DNA of 39,747 bases from Alphaproteobacteria bacterium. GTDB taxonomy: Bacteria > Pseudomonadota > Alphaproteobacteria > Acetobacterales > Acetobacteraceae. Positions 8,135 through 15,417 of the stretch are shown here, piece after piece. The stretch is taken from NCBI GenBank assembly GCA_017307285.1, contig JAFKFI010000073.1, positions 1 to 39,747 on the forward strand. The letters run 5' to 3'. The position numbers and the translations under genes are program-made. The notes below the pieces were generated by a model. It was not told the DNA's origin, searched no databases, and saw only the letters and a program-made list of their open reading frames with translations. The stretch's first letter is position 1. Each line of letters opens with the position of its first letter.

Positions 8135-8941
8135 TCAGAGTTCCTGTCCGCAGGCCAGAGCTGCGCTCGCCTCGTCCATATCCACACGCCAGCGAGAGGC
8201 GTCAAAGCGCATCCCGGTCACACCGTCCGATCCTTCTGTGGCCAGCCAGAGCAGCGGCGGGGTGATGATCGCCGGATCGAGCAACTGCGCCTTCAGGGCG
8301 GGATCGACGCGGTCGGGAACCATGCCTGTCCGCGTCGCGCCGCCGGGCAGCAGGGCGTTCACCGTGACGCCCGAACCATGGAGGTCCTGCGCCCAGATGA
8401 CCGTCTCGGACTCAAGCGCGGCCTTGGATGGCCCATAGGGGGAGAATCCGGCCCGACGCATGGTCGCGTGGTTCATGGAAATATTGACGATGCGGCCCCA
8501 ACCCGCGTCGAGCATCACGGGCGCGGCGGCGCGGGCCATGAAGAACGGGCCATTGACGTTGGTGTCGATCACCATGCGCCAGACCTCGAGGTCAGTTTGC
8601 CAGAAGCGCGTCGGTTCCGTCAGAAAATTCTCACTGACATATCGCATTCCGCGTCCTGCGTTGTTGACAAGCACGTCCAGCCGTCCGAACCGTGCGACCG
8701 TCGCATCGACGACACGGACACAGTCTTCCGGGCGGCTGACGTCGGCTTCCATGGCAATGACGTGCTGTTTACCCGCCTCGCTCGCCACGGCCTCGATCTC
8801 CGCGAAGGCGCGCGATGCCGTTGCGACCACGCTCGCCCCGGCCCGGGCCAAGGCGAGCGTCATGGCGCGGCCAAGACCGCGGCCCCCGCCGGTTACGATT
8901 GCGACCCGTCCGGAAAGGCGGCCCGATGCATCTGTGTTCAT
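8135..8941 (-). CDS. SDR-family oxidoreductase (3-ketoacyl reductase-like)
   Basis: A classical SDR with all motifs: TGGGRGLGRAM for the cofactor, VNNAGRGM, the active-site Ser in NISMNHATM, and YGPSK for the catalytic Tyr and Lys. The start is uncertain: ATG at 8941 gives 268 residues and ATG at 8959 gives 274; neither has a strong ribosome site, and the frame extends to 9115 without support. A segment between NNAG and the Ser (ENFLTEPTRFWQTDLEVW) is longer than usual and may shape a specific pocket. It is convergent with the solute-binding protein gene and divergent from the small ORF and phosphoesterase. Probable substrate: a hydroxy or keto CoA ester or alcohol; not specified by sequence. 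Confidence 0.88.
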   Translation of the reverse strand: MNTDASGRLSGRVAIVTGGGRGLGRAMTLALARAGASVVATASRAFAEIEAVASEAGKQHVIAMEADVSRPEDCVRVVDATVARFGRLDVLVNNAGRGMRYVSENFLTEPTRFWQTDLEVWRMVIDTNVNGPFFMARAAAPVMLDAGWGRIVNISMNHATMRRAGFSPYGPSKAALESETVIWAQDLHGSGVTVNALLPGGATRTGMVPDRVDPALKAQLLDPAIITPPLLWLATEGSDGVTGMRFDASRWRVDMDEASAALACGQEL

Positions 8942-9007
8942 TGCACGTGATCCCATCATTGTGACACGACGCCTGTCTTTCAAACCGTTCCGACCGGGCG
9001 AGACAAG

Positions 9008-9187
9008 ATGGAACGTATGCGGAAGATTTTTCGCCGGCTGGCGACGCAAGCCAGAGACTTGGTGCGGCGTTTCTATGAAACCAGTCCCGCAGGCGGGATG
9101 GAGGCAGGGCTGCAACGCAAACGGATGTCCGCCCAGTTGCTATGGGATCGCCCGGCGCCGCCTGTCATGTATCTTCGCGGACGGTGA
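9008..9187 (+). CDS. Possible small basic protein, 59 residues, function unknown
   Basis: ATG at 9008 opens a 59-codon frame ending in TGA at 9185-9187. The product begins MERMRKIFRRLATQARDLV and ends with a Pro/Arg-rich tail (RPAPPVMYLRGR). It is strongly basic with an amphipathic helical start and has natural-looking composition, unlike most chance frames here. The ribosome site is weak (GGGCGAGA). It lies in the 303-base gap between the divergent SDR and the phosphoesterase and would precede the latter by 57 bases. No family recognised; it could be spurious. Confidence 0.35.
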   Translation: MERMRKIFRRLATQARDLVRRFYETSPAGGMEAGLQRKRMSAQLLWDRPAPPVMYLRGR

Positions 9188-9244
9188 GGCCTCACAACGG
9201 GCGGTCCGCCGCGCCGGTGGCCGCATTGCCATGGAGAGAAGACA

Positions 9245-9853
9245 TTGAAAGTCGGGATCGTTTCGGATCTTCACTGCAACCTCCAGGGCCTTGAACTGGC
9301 GCTGAAGGCAATGGGGGAGATCGACGAACTGCTGTGCCTCGGTGACAGTATCTTCGAATATCAATTCTCCAACGAGGTGGTCGCGCGACTGAAGGAGCGC
9401 AGCGCGCACATCATCAAGGGTAACCATGAAGAAGTGTTCCTGTCCCCAGCAGGCGAACGTGCGCGGCTGCGCGAAGGGATCGACCCGGCACTGCTGCGCT
9501 TTCTCGGGGAGCAGCCTCACCGGCGATCTCTCGACCTGGGGGGAAAGCGGCTGTTGCTGATCCACTCGACGCCATGGGAGCCTCGGGGAGAGTACGTGCA
9601 TCCGCACAGCCCCAAGCTGGATCGTTTCGGAGAGGCGGATGCCGATATCGTGTTGTACGGGCATACCCATTGCCAGGTGGTGAGGCGGATTGGCAGCGTG
9701 CTTGTCATCAACCCCGGTTCAGCCGGGGATGCCCGCGATAGCCGGAACGGCCGGCAGCTGAGTTGCGCGGTGTTGGACACGGTATCCGAGGAGGTGCGGG
9801 TGATCGACTACCCGGATCCGCGATACGAACCCAGAGCTTTATTGAAACGATAG
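9245..9853 (+). CDS. Calcineurin-like metallophosphoesterase (YfcE/MJ0936 type)
   Basis: 202 residues starting at TTG (9245), justified by GGAGAG about 7 bases upstream and because translation opens directly with MKVGIVSDLHCNL. Metal-binding motifs are in order: DLH (residues 8-10), GDS, KGNHEE, a His in IHSTPW, and YGHTH near the C-terminus. These small two-metal phosphodiesterases hydrolyse varied phosphodiesters and are usually cytosolic. It has no obvious link to the surrounding catabolic genes and appears to be a housekeeping or signalling enzyme inserted between them. Physiological substrate unknown. Confidence 0.9.
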   Translation: MKVGIVSDLHCNLQGLELALKAMGEIDELLCLGDSIFEYQFSNEVVARLKERSAHIIKGNHEEVFLSPAGERARLREGIDPALLRFLGEQPHRRSLDLGGKRLLLIHSTPWEPRGEYVHPHSPKLDRFGEADADIVLYGHTHCQVVRRIGSVLVINPGSAGDARDSRNGRQLSCAVLDTVSEEVRVIDYPDPRYEPRALLKR

Positions 9854-9925
9854 CCCGCGTGCGGACTTCCAGATCGGGCGCCGATCACGCACTATCGCGG
9901 CAAGAAAACAGGGAGGATCGATACG

Positions 9926-10093
9926 ATGCGATGGGTCGCCGTGCAGATGCGTAGTTGGTCGGATGTGACCCCACTCGCGCCCCATCGGCGGGTCGGGCAC
10001 CGCCTCCGCGTCCCCGCTGGGGGGATGAATCCCAGGATAGGCTACCCCGTTTGCGACTGCATCGGCTGGCAGCGGAAGGGGGTTTGGCCATGA
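9926..10093 (+). CDS. Possible 55-residue upstream ORF coupled to a CoA transferase
   Basis: AGGGAGG at 9910-9916 is the best ribosome site of the interval and sits 9 bases before ATG 9926. The 55-codon frame (MRWVAVQMRSWSDV at its start, several Trp and Cys) ends in a TGA that overlaps the ATG of the CoA transferase as ATGA. No homology recognised. It could be a leader peptide that couples translation, a small protein, or chance. A hairpin CCCC-gct-GGGG lies inside it. Confidence 0.3.
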   Translation: MRWVAVQMRSWSDVTPLAPHRRVGHRLRVPAGGMNPRIGYPVCDCIGWQRKGVWP

Positions 10094-11280
10094 GCTACGA
10101 CGCACCGTTCGCGGGAATCAAGGTCATCGATCTCAGCCAGGGAATCGCGTCTCCCTACGCGGGCATGTTGTTGGCGCAATATGGTGCCAACGTCATCAAG
10201 GTCGAGGTGCTGGACGGCGGGGACTGGGTGCGGGTTACCGCTCCCAAACCGGGTGGCAACACGGCGCTGTCGGTTATGGGCAATCTCGGCAAGCAAAGCA
10301 TCGGCCTCAACCTGAAGTCGTCCGAGGGCTGCGCGGTCCTGTGGCGGCTGCTGGAAGGTGCCGACATCTTCATGGAAGGCTTCCGCACCGGCGTGATCGA
10401 GCGGCTCGGTTTCGGCTACGAGGCGGTGGCGGCGAAGCAACCGGGCATCATCTATCTCTCGGTGTCCGGCTTCGGGCAGTCCGGCCCGTACGCGGAACTT
10501 CCGGCAATGGACCCCGTGCTGCAGGCATTCAGCGGCTTCATGGCGGAGAACCGAGACCTGAATGGGCGACCGATCAACATTGCTTCGATTCCCGTGGACC
10601 TGATGACGGCGCTTTTCGTGTTTCAGGCCCTTTCGGCGGCGCTCTACGCCCGCCGGGACGAGACGCGGGGCCGCTACATCGAAGCGAGCCTGCTGCAGGG
10701 CGCGGCCTGGCTCAATGAATACGCGATGCTTCAGCGCGTCATCTTCGACGGCGATCCTCCAAGCGCGCGCGCACACCGCGGCGTCTACCAGACGGCGGAT
10801 GGGTGGATTCTCGTCATCGTCGCGGGGCGCCGCGGCTGGGGCGACTTTTGCAGCGCATTGGAACGACCGGAGCTTCGCGACGATGTGCGCTTCACCACCG
10901 CCATGAGCCGGGCCGTCAATTCAGCCCTGCTGGCACCGATCCTTAGCGAGATATTGGTGGCGCACCCGAACGCGCACTGGCAGACACGATTCACCGAATA
11001 CGGCGTCATGCACTCACTCGCCAATGAGTCGCTGGATGTTCTTCGCGACCGGCATGTCGAGGCGACGGGGTTGTTCAGCTACCTGGAGCAGCCTGGCCTG
11101 GCGGAAAAAATGCCGATCCCGCGTATTCCCGGCGCGCCTCCGCCGGAGAGCGGATCGCCGCGTGGCACTGCCCCACTGGCCGGCGCCCACACAGATGCGG
11201 TGCTGACCGCGCACGGCTACAGTGCCCCGGAGATCGCCGGCTTGCATGCGCGCGGCATCGTTGCGGGCGCCGTTTCCTGA
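10090..11280 (+). CDS. Family III CoA transferase (CaiB/BaiF type)
   Basis: 396 residues, full length, from ATG 10090 with GAAGGGGG upstream. The N-terminus AGIKVIDLSQGIASPYAGM and YGANVIKVE are the conserved CoA-binding opening. Asp170 in ASIPVDLMTA matches the catalytic Asp that forms acyl-aspartyl anhydrides in formyl-CoA transferase. NEYAMLQ and RGVYQTADGWILV follow in the usual positions. Such enzymes activate an acid using another acyl-CoA as donor, without ATP. It is transcribed after the phosphoesterase with a 236-base gap and is convergent with the thioesterase gene. Specific acids unknown. Confidence 0.92.
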   Translation: MSYDAPFAGIKVIDLSQGIASPYAGMLLAQYGANVIKVEVLDGGDWVRVTAPKPGGNTALSVMGNLGKQSIGLNLKSSEGCAVLWRLLEGADIFMEGFRTGVIERLGFGYEAVAAKQPGIIYLSVSGFGQSGPYAELPAMDPVLQAFSGFMAENRDLNGRPINIASIPVDLMTALFVFQALSAALYARRDETRGRYIEASLLQGAAWLNEYAMLQRVIFDGDPPSARAHRGVYQTADGWILVIVAGRRGWGDFCSALERPELRDDVRFTTAMSRAVNSALLAPILSEILVAHPNAHWQTRFTEYGVMHSLANESLDVLRDRHVEATGLFSYLEQPGLAEKMPIPRIPGAPPPESGSPRGTAPLAGAHTDAVLTAHGYSAPEIAGLHARGIVAGAVS

Positions 11281-11391
11281 CGCCGACGGGCTTGATCGGC
11301 TTTCGTGGACCCACTGTCATGGGCAGGCGTCCCTATCCGGGGACCCTGTGCGAGGCTCTGTTTCACGCCGCTGCTCCCCATGTGAGCCGTG

Positions 11392-11850
11392 TCAGCCTGT
11401 GGGCTTCGGCTGACGCGGCGGCAGGATGAGCACTGTTCCCTGCGCCGCGCAGCAGGGCCGCCCGTCGTTTGTGACATCGATGCGAACCACAGCGGTGGTG
11501 CGCGTCATGGCGATGATGGTTGCTTCGGCGGTCACCGTGCCGGAACTCACGGGCGCCAGCAGGTTGAGCTTGAACTCGGTGGTCGCCGCCCAGTAGCCGT
11601 CCGGCATGTGCAGGTAGCACACCGAGCCAAGGACATGGTCGCACAGCGCCGACAGAACACCGCCGTGCATGTTGCCGATCCGGGTTACCAGCTTCGGGTC
11701 CACGGGAATTTGTACGCGCATCCGGCCAGGTTCGACGAATGTGGTGCGGATGCCCAGAAATTCCGGAAGTCCGGATGTCTGAACAGCGGCGTCGATGTAA
11801 CGTTTAGCGACGTTCTCGTTGAATGGAGGGAGCCTGGGAGAGATATCCAT
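11392..11850 (-). CDS. PaaI-family hotdog thioesterase
   Basis: 152 residues. NMHGGVLSALCDHVLGSV is the PaaI/YbgC-like HGG(x)nD signature: the Gly pair positions the thioester and Asp supplies the catalytic carboxylate. The rest is a single hotdog domain with a beta strand EATIIAMTRTTAVVRI and a basic Pro-rich tail. It probably releases CoA from stalled acyl-CoA intermediates in the cytosol. ATG at 11850 follows AGAGAAAG. It lies 54 bases downstream of the zinc alcohol dehydrogenase gene on the same strand, likely one transcript. Confidence 0.88.
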   Translation of the reverse strand: MDISPRLPPFNENVAKRYIDAAVQTSGLPEFLGIRTTFVEPGRMRVQIPVDPKLVTRIGNMHGGVLSALCDHVLGSVCYLHMPDGYWAATTEFKLNLLAPVSSGTVTAEATIIAMTRTTAVVRIDVTNDGRPCCAAQGTVLILPPRQPKPTG

Positions 11851-11904
11851 ATTTCGCTTTCTCTGTGCGGTGTCGGCGTGATGTTGACGGTATGGGTGCC
11901 GCCG

Positions 11905-12999
11905 CTAGGCGGGTGGAAAGAGGCAGGAGTGGATCGATTCTTCGCCCTCCACCTGCCGGGCCAGGGTACGGATGGCGCGATCCGCATCCTCCAACTGGAA
12001 GTCATGCGTATGCATCAGTGCTAGCGGGATCTGACGGCGTTCGATCAACTCGATCGCCTTGCGGTAACCGGAACTCAGCACCCCGATCGCGCCCTTGATG
12101 GTGATCTCCTTCATGACGATGATGTCGGAGATGAAATCCGGGACTGGCCTGCCTCCTTTGACGCCGGCCAGCACGATGGTGCCGCCCCGGCGCACGTAAT
12201 CAAGCGCGCCGCGCACCGGCTGGGTGGCGTAGGAGGTTACGTCCACGACAACATCCACGCCCCGGCCGTTGCTGATTTCGTTGACCCGCCGTCTTGCGTC
12301 CTCGTTCTCCACATCAATCGTGTGGTCAGCCCCCAGCGCGCGGGCCACCTCCAGCTTCTTGGCATCCGCCGCGAGGCCGGTAACGATGATCGTCTTGGCG
12401 CCGGCGTGCCGCGCCGCGACCACGCTGGACAGACCGCGCTGGCCCGGACCAAGAATCAGCACGGTATCGCCCACCTGTGTGTTCGGCACTTCCACCGCCC
12501 AGCGAAAGCCCGCGCCAAGCGGGTTGAACATGACGGCGATTTCGGGCGGCAGCGACTTGTCGATCCGGTGCACGATCGAATTCGGCGCCAGGTACATATA
12601 CTGCGCGTAGGCGCCCCACAGCCCGGGTGCCTGGCTCAGCGGGATGTACGAATAGATCTGCCGGCGATCGCAAAGATGGTAACGGCCGGCACGGCAGGTT
12701 TCGCAACTCAGGCACGCCAGCATCGTCTCGACGCAAACCCGGTCACCGACATCGACGCGCCAGCGTCTAGCGGCCGCGTCGCCGATCGCCTCGATGATGC
12801 CCAGCGGTTCGTGCCCGGGAATCGATGGAAACGGGGTCCTCAATACGCCTTCGTACTGCTCGTAGTCGCTGCCGCAGATGCCGCAGGCCTCGATCCGCAG
12901 GATCGCGGTGTCGTCGGTCACCGATGGGATCGGCAGGTCGCGCCGTTCCAGCCGGCGCGGTCCGGTCTGCACCATGGCCAGCGTCATTCTTGGCGGCAT
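11905..12999 (-). CDS. Zinc-dependent medium-chain alcohol dehydrogenase
   Basis: 364 residues from ATG at 12999, preceded by GGAGGA at about 9 bases; the frame extends to 13107 without a better start. Catalytic zinc ligands are visible in GICGSD (Cys42) and PGHEPLG (His63, Glu64). The structural zinc loop has Cys96, Cys99, Cys102 and Cys110. LGPGQRGLSSVVAA is the dinucleotide-binding turn. It oxidises an alcohol or reduces an aldehyde/ketone with NAD(P). It is divergent from the CMD-family gene across an intergenic region carrying an operator-like palindrome. Threonine/sorbitol dehydrogenase-like subfamilies are possible; the substrate is open. Confidence 0.9.
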   Translation of the reverse strand: MPPRMTLAMVQTGPRRLERRDLPIPSVTDDTAILRIEACGICGSDYEQYEGVLRTPFPSIPGHEPLGIIEAIGDAAARRWRVDVGDRVCVETMLACLSCETCRAGRYHLCDRRQIYSYIPLSQAPGLWGAYAQYMYLAPNSIVHRIDKSLPPEIAVMFNPLGAGFRWAVEVPNTQVGDTVLILGPGQRGLSSVVAARHAGAKTIIVTGLAADAKKLEVARALGADHTIDVENEDARRRVNEISNGRGVDVVVDVTSYATQPVRGALDYVRRGGTIVLAGVKGGRPVPDFISDIIVMKEITIKGAIGVLSSGYRKAIELIERRQIPLALMHTHDFQLEDADRAIRTLARQVEGEESIHSCLFPPA

Positions 13000-13088
13000 C
13001 CTGGCTGTCCTCCGTTTTCGTGGTTGTAATTCGGTTGGGCTTCCTCCGTCCCCGGCGTCCAGCTCTTGCCGCCGGCAGTTGCGTGGCT

Positions 13089-13115
13089 TTATAACGTCGC
13101 CAAACAATCATTTGG
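13089..13115. promoter_or_regulatory. Divergent promoter with TATA element and operator-like palindrome
   Basis: CCAAA-N6-TTTGG (13100-13115), extended by TAG, lies between the divergent alcohol dehydrogenase and CMD operon. On the plus strand a -10-like TTATAA (13089-13094) sits 5 bases before it, the same geometry as at 1921, 19721 and 36066. Likely a repressor site for one or both operons. Confidence 0.55.
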
Positions 13116-13145
13116 TAGAACAGCTACGCCGGGGAGGCAAGGTCG

Positions 13146-13739
13146 GTGCGGAAATCAGAACCACGGGTCCCGATGTTGACGACAGAAGCGGCGAAGGCCG
13201 CGGCGGCTGACGCCGGGGTGCATGAACGATTGGCCGGCCTGTCCGTATTCCGCGTGCTGCTGCACGATCCGGCGCTGGCACGCGAACTTGCCGGCACCCT
13301 GCAATTTCTGCTGGCTTCGACCGCCAGCCTGGAGGCCCGGTTGCGGGAGTTGATCATCATGCGGATCGGGTGGCGGACCGCATCGCTTTACGAATGGACC
13401 CAGCATTGGCGAGTTGCCCGGCGGCTGGAGATTCCGGAAGCCGACATCCTGGCGGTGCGCGACTGGCACAATGCCCCCAATCTCTCGGCGGCGGACAAGG
13501 CCGTGCTGGCCGCGACCGACGAGACCCTGGACACCGGCATGATCTCCGATGCCACATGGAATGCTTGCGCCAAGCACCTCGCCTCGCCGCGGGAGCGCGT
13601 GCAGCTTGTCGTCGCCATCGGAAACTGGACGATGTTCTCGCAACTGCTCAAAAGCCTGCGTATCCCGCTTGAGGAGAGCGTGGTTCCCTGGCCACCCGAT
13701 GGCAAGCCTGCGCCCGGGTCGGAAGATGCGCGGCCATGA
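13146..13739 (+). CDS. Carboxymuconolactone decarboxylase (CMD/AhpD-fold) family protein
   Basis: 197 residues from GTG 13146, which has GGGAGG at 8 bases; an inner ATG at 13173 is the alternative. The helical CMD core shows LRELIIMRIGWRTASLYEWTQH, with the family's Glu and His (EWTQH), but no CxxC pair, so it is not an AhpD-type peroxidase reductase. True gamma-carboxymuconolactone decarboxylase activity is doubtful at this divergence, and many such proteins in catabolic operons have no assigned reaction. It leads a four-gene operon whose members overlap by 1-4 bases (dehydrogenase, hotdog protein, CoA transferase), so it probably acts on the same substrate. Confidence 0.85.
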   Translation: MRKSEPRVPMLTTEAAKAAAADAGVHERLAGLSVFRVLLHDPALARELAGTLQFLLASTASLEARLRELIIMRIGWRTASLYEWTQHWRVARRLEIPEADILAVRDWHNAPNLSAADKAVLAATDETLDTGMISDATWNACAKHLASPRERVQLVVAIGNWTMFSQLLKSLRIPLEESVVPWPPDGKPAPGSEDARP

Positions 13740-14938
13740 GCGGTATGGAAACCGACAGCGGCATCGCGTCCTTTTCGTTGGGCGAGGAGCAACGGCAGGT
13801 CCAGGAACTGGTCCGCCGCGTCGCGAACGAACGTGTTGCGCATCGCGCCGCCGAAATCGACCGCTCCGCCGAATATCCGCAGGACATGTTCGACTTGTTG
13901 CGTGAACTTGGCCTGTTCACCCTGCCATTCCCGCCTGAATACGGTGGATCGGGTAGCCTGCTGTCGAGTTGCGTGGCGATCGAGGAACTCGGCCGGGTTT
14001 GCTACAACACCGCTTATCTGCTGCTGGTGCAGTGGACGCCGATCGGCGCGCTGCTGGCCGGCGGCTCCGAGGAACAGAAGCGGCGGCTGCTGCCGGGACT
14101 GGCAAACGGCACGCTGCGCGCCGGCTTCTCGCTCACCGAACCGCAAAGCGGGTCCGACGTCAGCGGCATCCGCACCCGCGCCCGCGCCCGCGCCCGCCGG
14201 GAAGGCAACGAATACCGGATCGACGGCGGCAAGATCTGGTGTACCAACGCGGCGGTATCGGACTTTTTCCTGGTGGCGGCCCGCACCGGCGAGGACGGCA
14301 CGCGCGGCGTCATCAATTTTTTCATCATCGAACGCGACCGTCCCGGATTTACCATCGGCCGCAAGGAAGACAAGCTTGGCGCCCGTGGCGTTCCTTCCTC
14401 CGCGCTGTTCTTCGATAACGTGCACGTCCCGGCGGAAAACATGCTGGGCCGGGAAGGCGCGGGATTCAAGGTGGTCATGCAGGCACTGAATGCATCCCGC
14501 CCCCTGATCGCGGCCCGCGCGGTGGGGCTGGCCCAAGGCGCCATGGACCTGGCCATCAGCTTCATCCGCGACCGGCGTGCGTTCGGCCAGCCCGTCGCGG
14601 ACTTCCAGGGCGTGCGCTGGATGATCGCCGACATGGCCATCGCGGTGGATGCGGGACGCCAGCTCACCTACCGCGCCGCGGCGATGGCCGATGCCGGAAT
14701 AACCGGAACCGAAATGGCGCGCGCTGCGGCGGTGGCGAAATGCTTTACCACCGATGCGGCGATGAAGGTCGCCACCGACGCGGTGCAGCTGTTCGGCGCG
14801 GCGGGGATTTCCAACGAGGTTCCGATCAACCGATATTTCCGCGACGCCAAGGTGTTGCAAATCATCGAGGGCACCAACCAAATCCAGCGCAACATCATCG
14901 CGCGGAACATCCTTGGACCAGAGGGACGGCCGGCATGA
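13736..14938 (+). CDS. Acyl-CoA dehydrogenase with canonical C-terminal catalytic Glu
   Basis: 400 residues, overlapping the CMD gene stop as ATGA. Motifs include PFPPEYGGSGS, FSLTEPQSGSDVSG, IWCTNAAVSDFFLVA, and LQIIEGTNQIQR, where Glu is the MCAD-type base; of the four dehydrogenases here only this one keeps it. Residues around 150-157 contain an RARARAR run produced by a cgcccgcgc repeat, probably a surface loop. It feeds electrons to ETF, and the etfA copy in this window is broken, so a functional ETF must lie elsewhere. Coupled by overlap to the hotdog protein downstream. Short- or branched-chain acyl-CoA is likely. Confidence 0.93.
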   Translation: MSGMETDSGIASFSLGEEQRQVQELVRRVANERVAHRAAEIDRSAEYPQDMFDLLRELGLFTLPFPPEYGGSGSLLSSCVAIEELGRVCYNTAYLLLVQWTPIGALLAGGSEEQKRRLLPGLANGTLRAGFSLTEPQSGSDVSGIRTRARARARREGNEYRIDGGKIWCTNAAVSDFFLVAARTGEDGTRGVINFFIIERDRPGFTIGRKEDKLGARGVPSSALFFDNVHVPAENMLGREGAGFKVVMQALNASRPLIAARAVGLAQGAMDLAISFIRDRRAFGQPVADFQGVRWMIADMAIAVDAGRQLTYRAAAMADAGITGTEMARAAAVAKCFTTDAAMKVATDAVQLFGAAGISNEVPINRYFRDAKVLQIIEGTNQIQRNIIARNILGPEGRPA

Positions 14939-15417
14939 CAACGAACAGCGAATACGAAGTGGTGGGGCTTGGGCTGCACTACGAGGATCTTCCGGTCGGG
15001 CGGAAATTCCGCACCATCGCCCGCACCGTGACCGAATCCGACCTGGTCGCCTTCATCAACGCGACCGGCATGACCGAGGTGCTGTTCACCGACGTCGAAT
15101 TCCTGGCCCATGAAAGCGACATCAAGGGCCGGCCGGTCCCCGGCGCGCTGGCTTACACCTTTGCCGAGGGGCTGCTTACCCAATCCACCATGCAGCACAC
15201 CGGTTTCGCCTTCCTGCATATGGAACTGACGATCGAAAACCCATGCCGGGTCGGCGATACCATCCATGTCGAGTGCGAGGTGGTGGAAAGCCGGCGCAGC
15301 AAGAGCCGGCCGAATCGCGGTCTGGTCCGCACGAGCAACCGCGTGGTGAAGCATGATGGCACGACGGTCCTGACCTACACGCCGCTGCGGATGGTCAAGG
15401 CGCGGAGCACCGGCTGA
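14935..15417 (+). CDS. MaoC-like hotdog protein lacking the hydratase catalytic pair
   Basis: 160 residues; ATG 14935 overlaps the dehydrogenase stop by 4 bases. The fold is recognisable from YEDLPVGRKFRT, TVTESDLVAFINATGM, the loop KGRPVPGALAYTFAEGLL and the strand NPCRVGDTIHVECEVVESR. Where hydratases carry GDxNPxH, this protein reads TGMTEVLFTDVEF: both the Asp and the His are absent. It is therefore unlikely to hydrate enoyl-CoA and may act as a partner subunit (heteromeric MaoC pairs are known in steroid degradation), a thioesterase or a binding protein. Coupled to the CoA transferase downstream by a TGATG overlap. Confidence 0.8.
   Translation: MTTNSEYEVVGLGLHYEDLPVGRKFRTIARTVTESDLVAFINATGMTEVLFTDVEFLAHESDIKGRPVPGALAYTFAEGLLTQSTMQHTGFAFLHMELTIENPCRVGDTIHVECEVVESRRSKSRPNRGLVRTSNRVVKHDGTTVLTYTPLRMVKARSTG

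Noticed and set aside
14165-14200. cgcccgcgc tandem repeat as a regulatory or CRISPR-like repeat
   Set aside because: It is in-frame coding sequence for an RARARAR loop in an acyl-CoA dehydrogenase, too short and without spacers. No CRISPR array was seen in the window.
13388-14941. Long minus-strand open frame (517 codons)
   Set aside because: Lies opposite the CMD and dehydrogenase genes; no family features.
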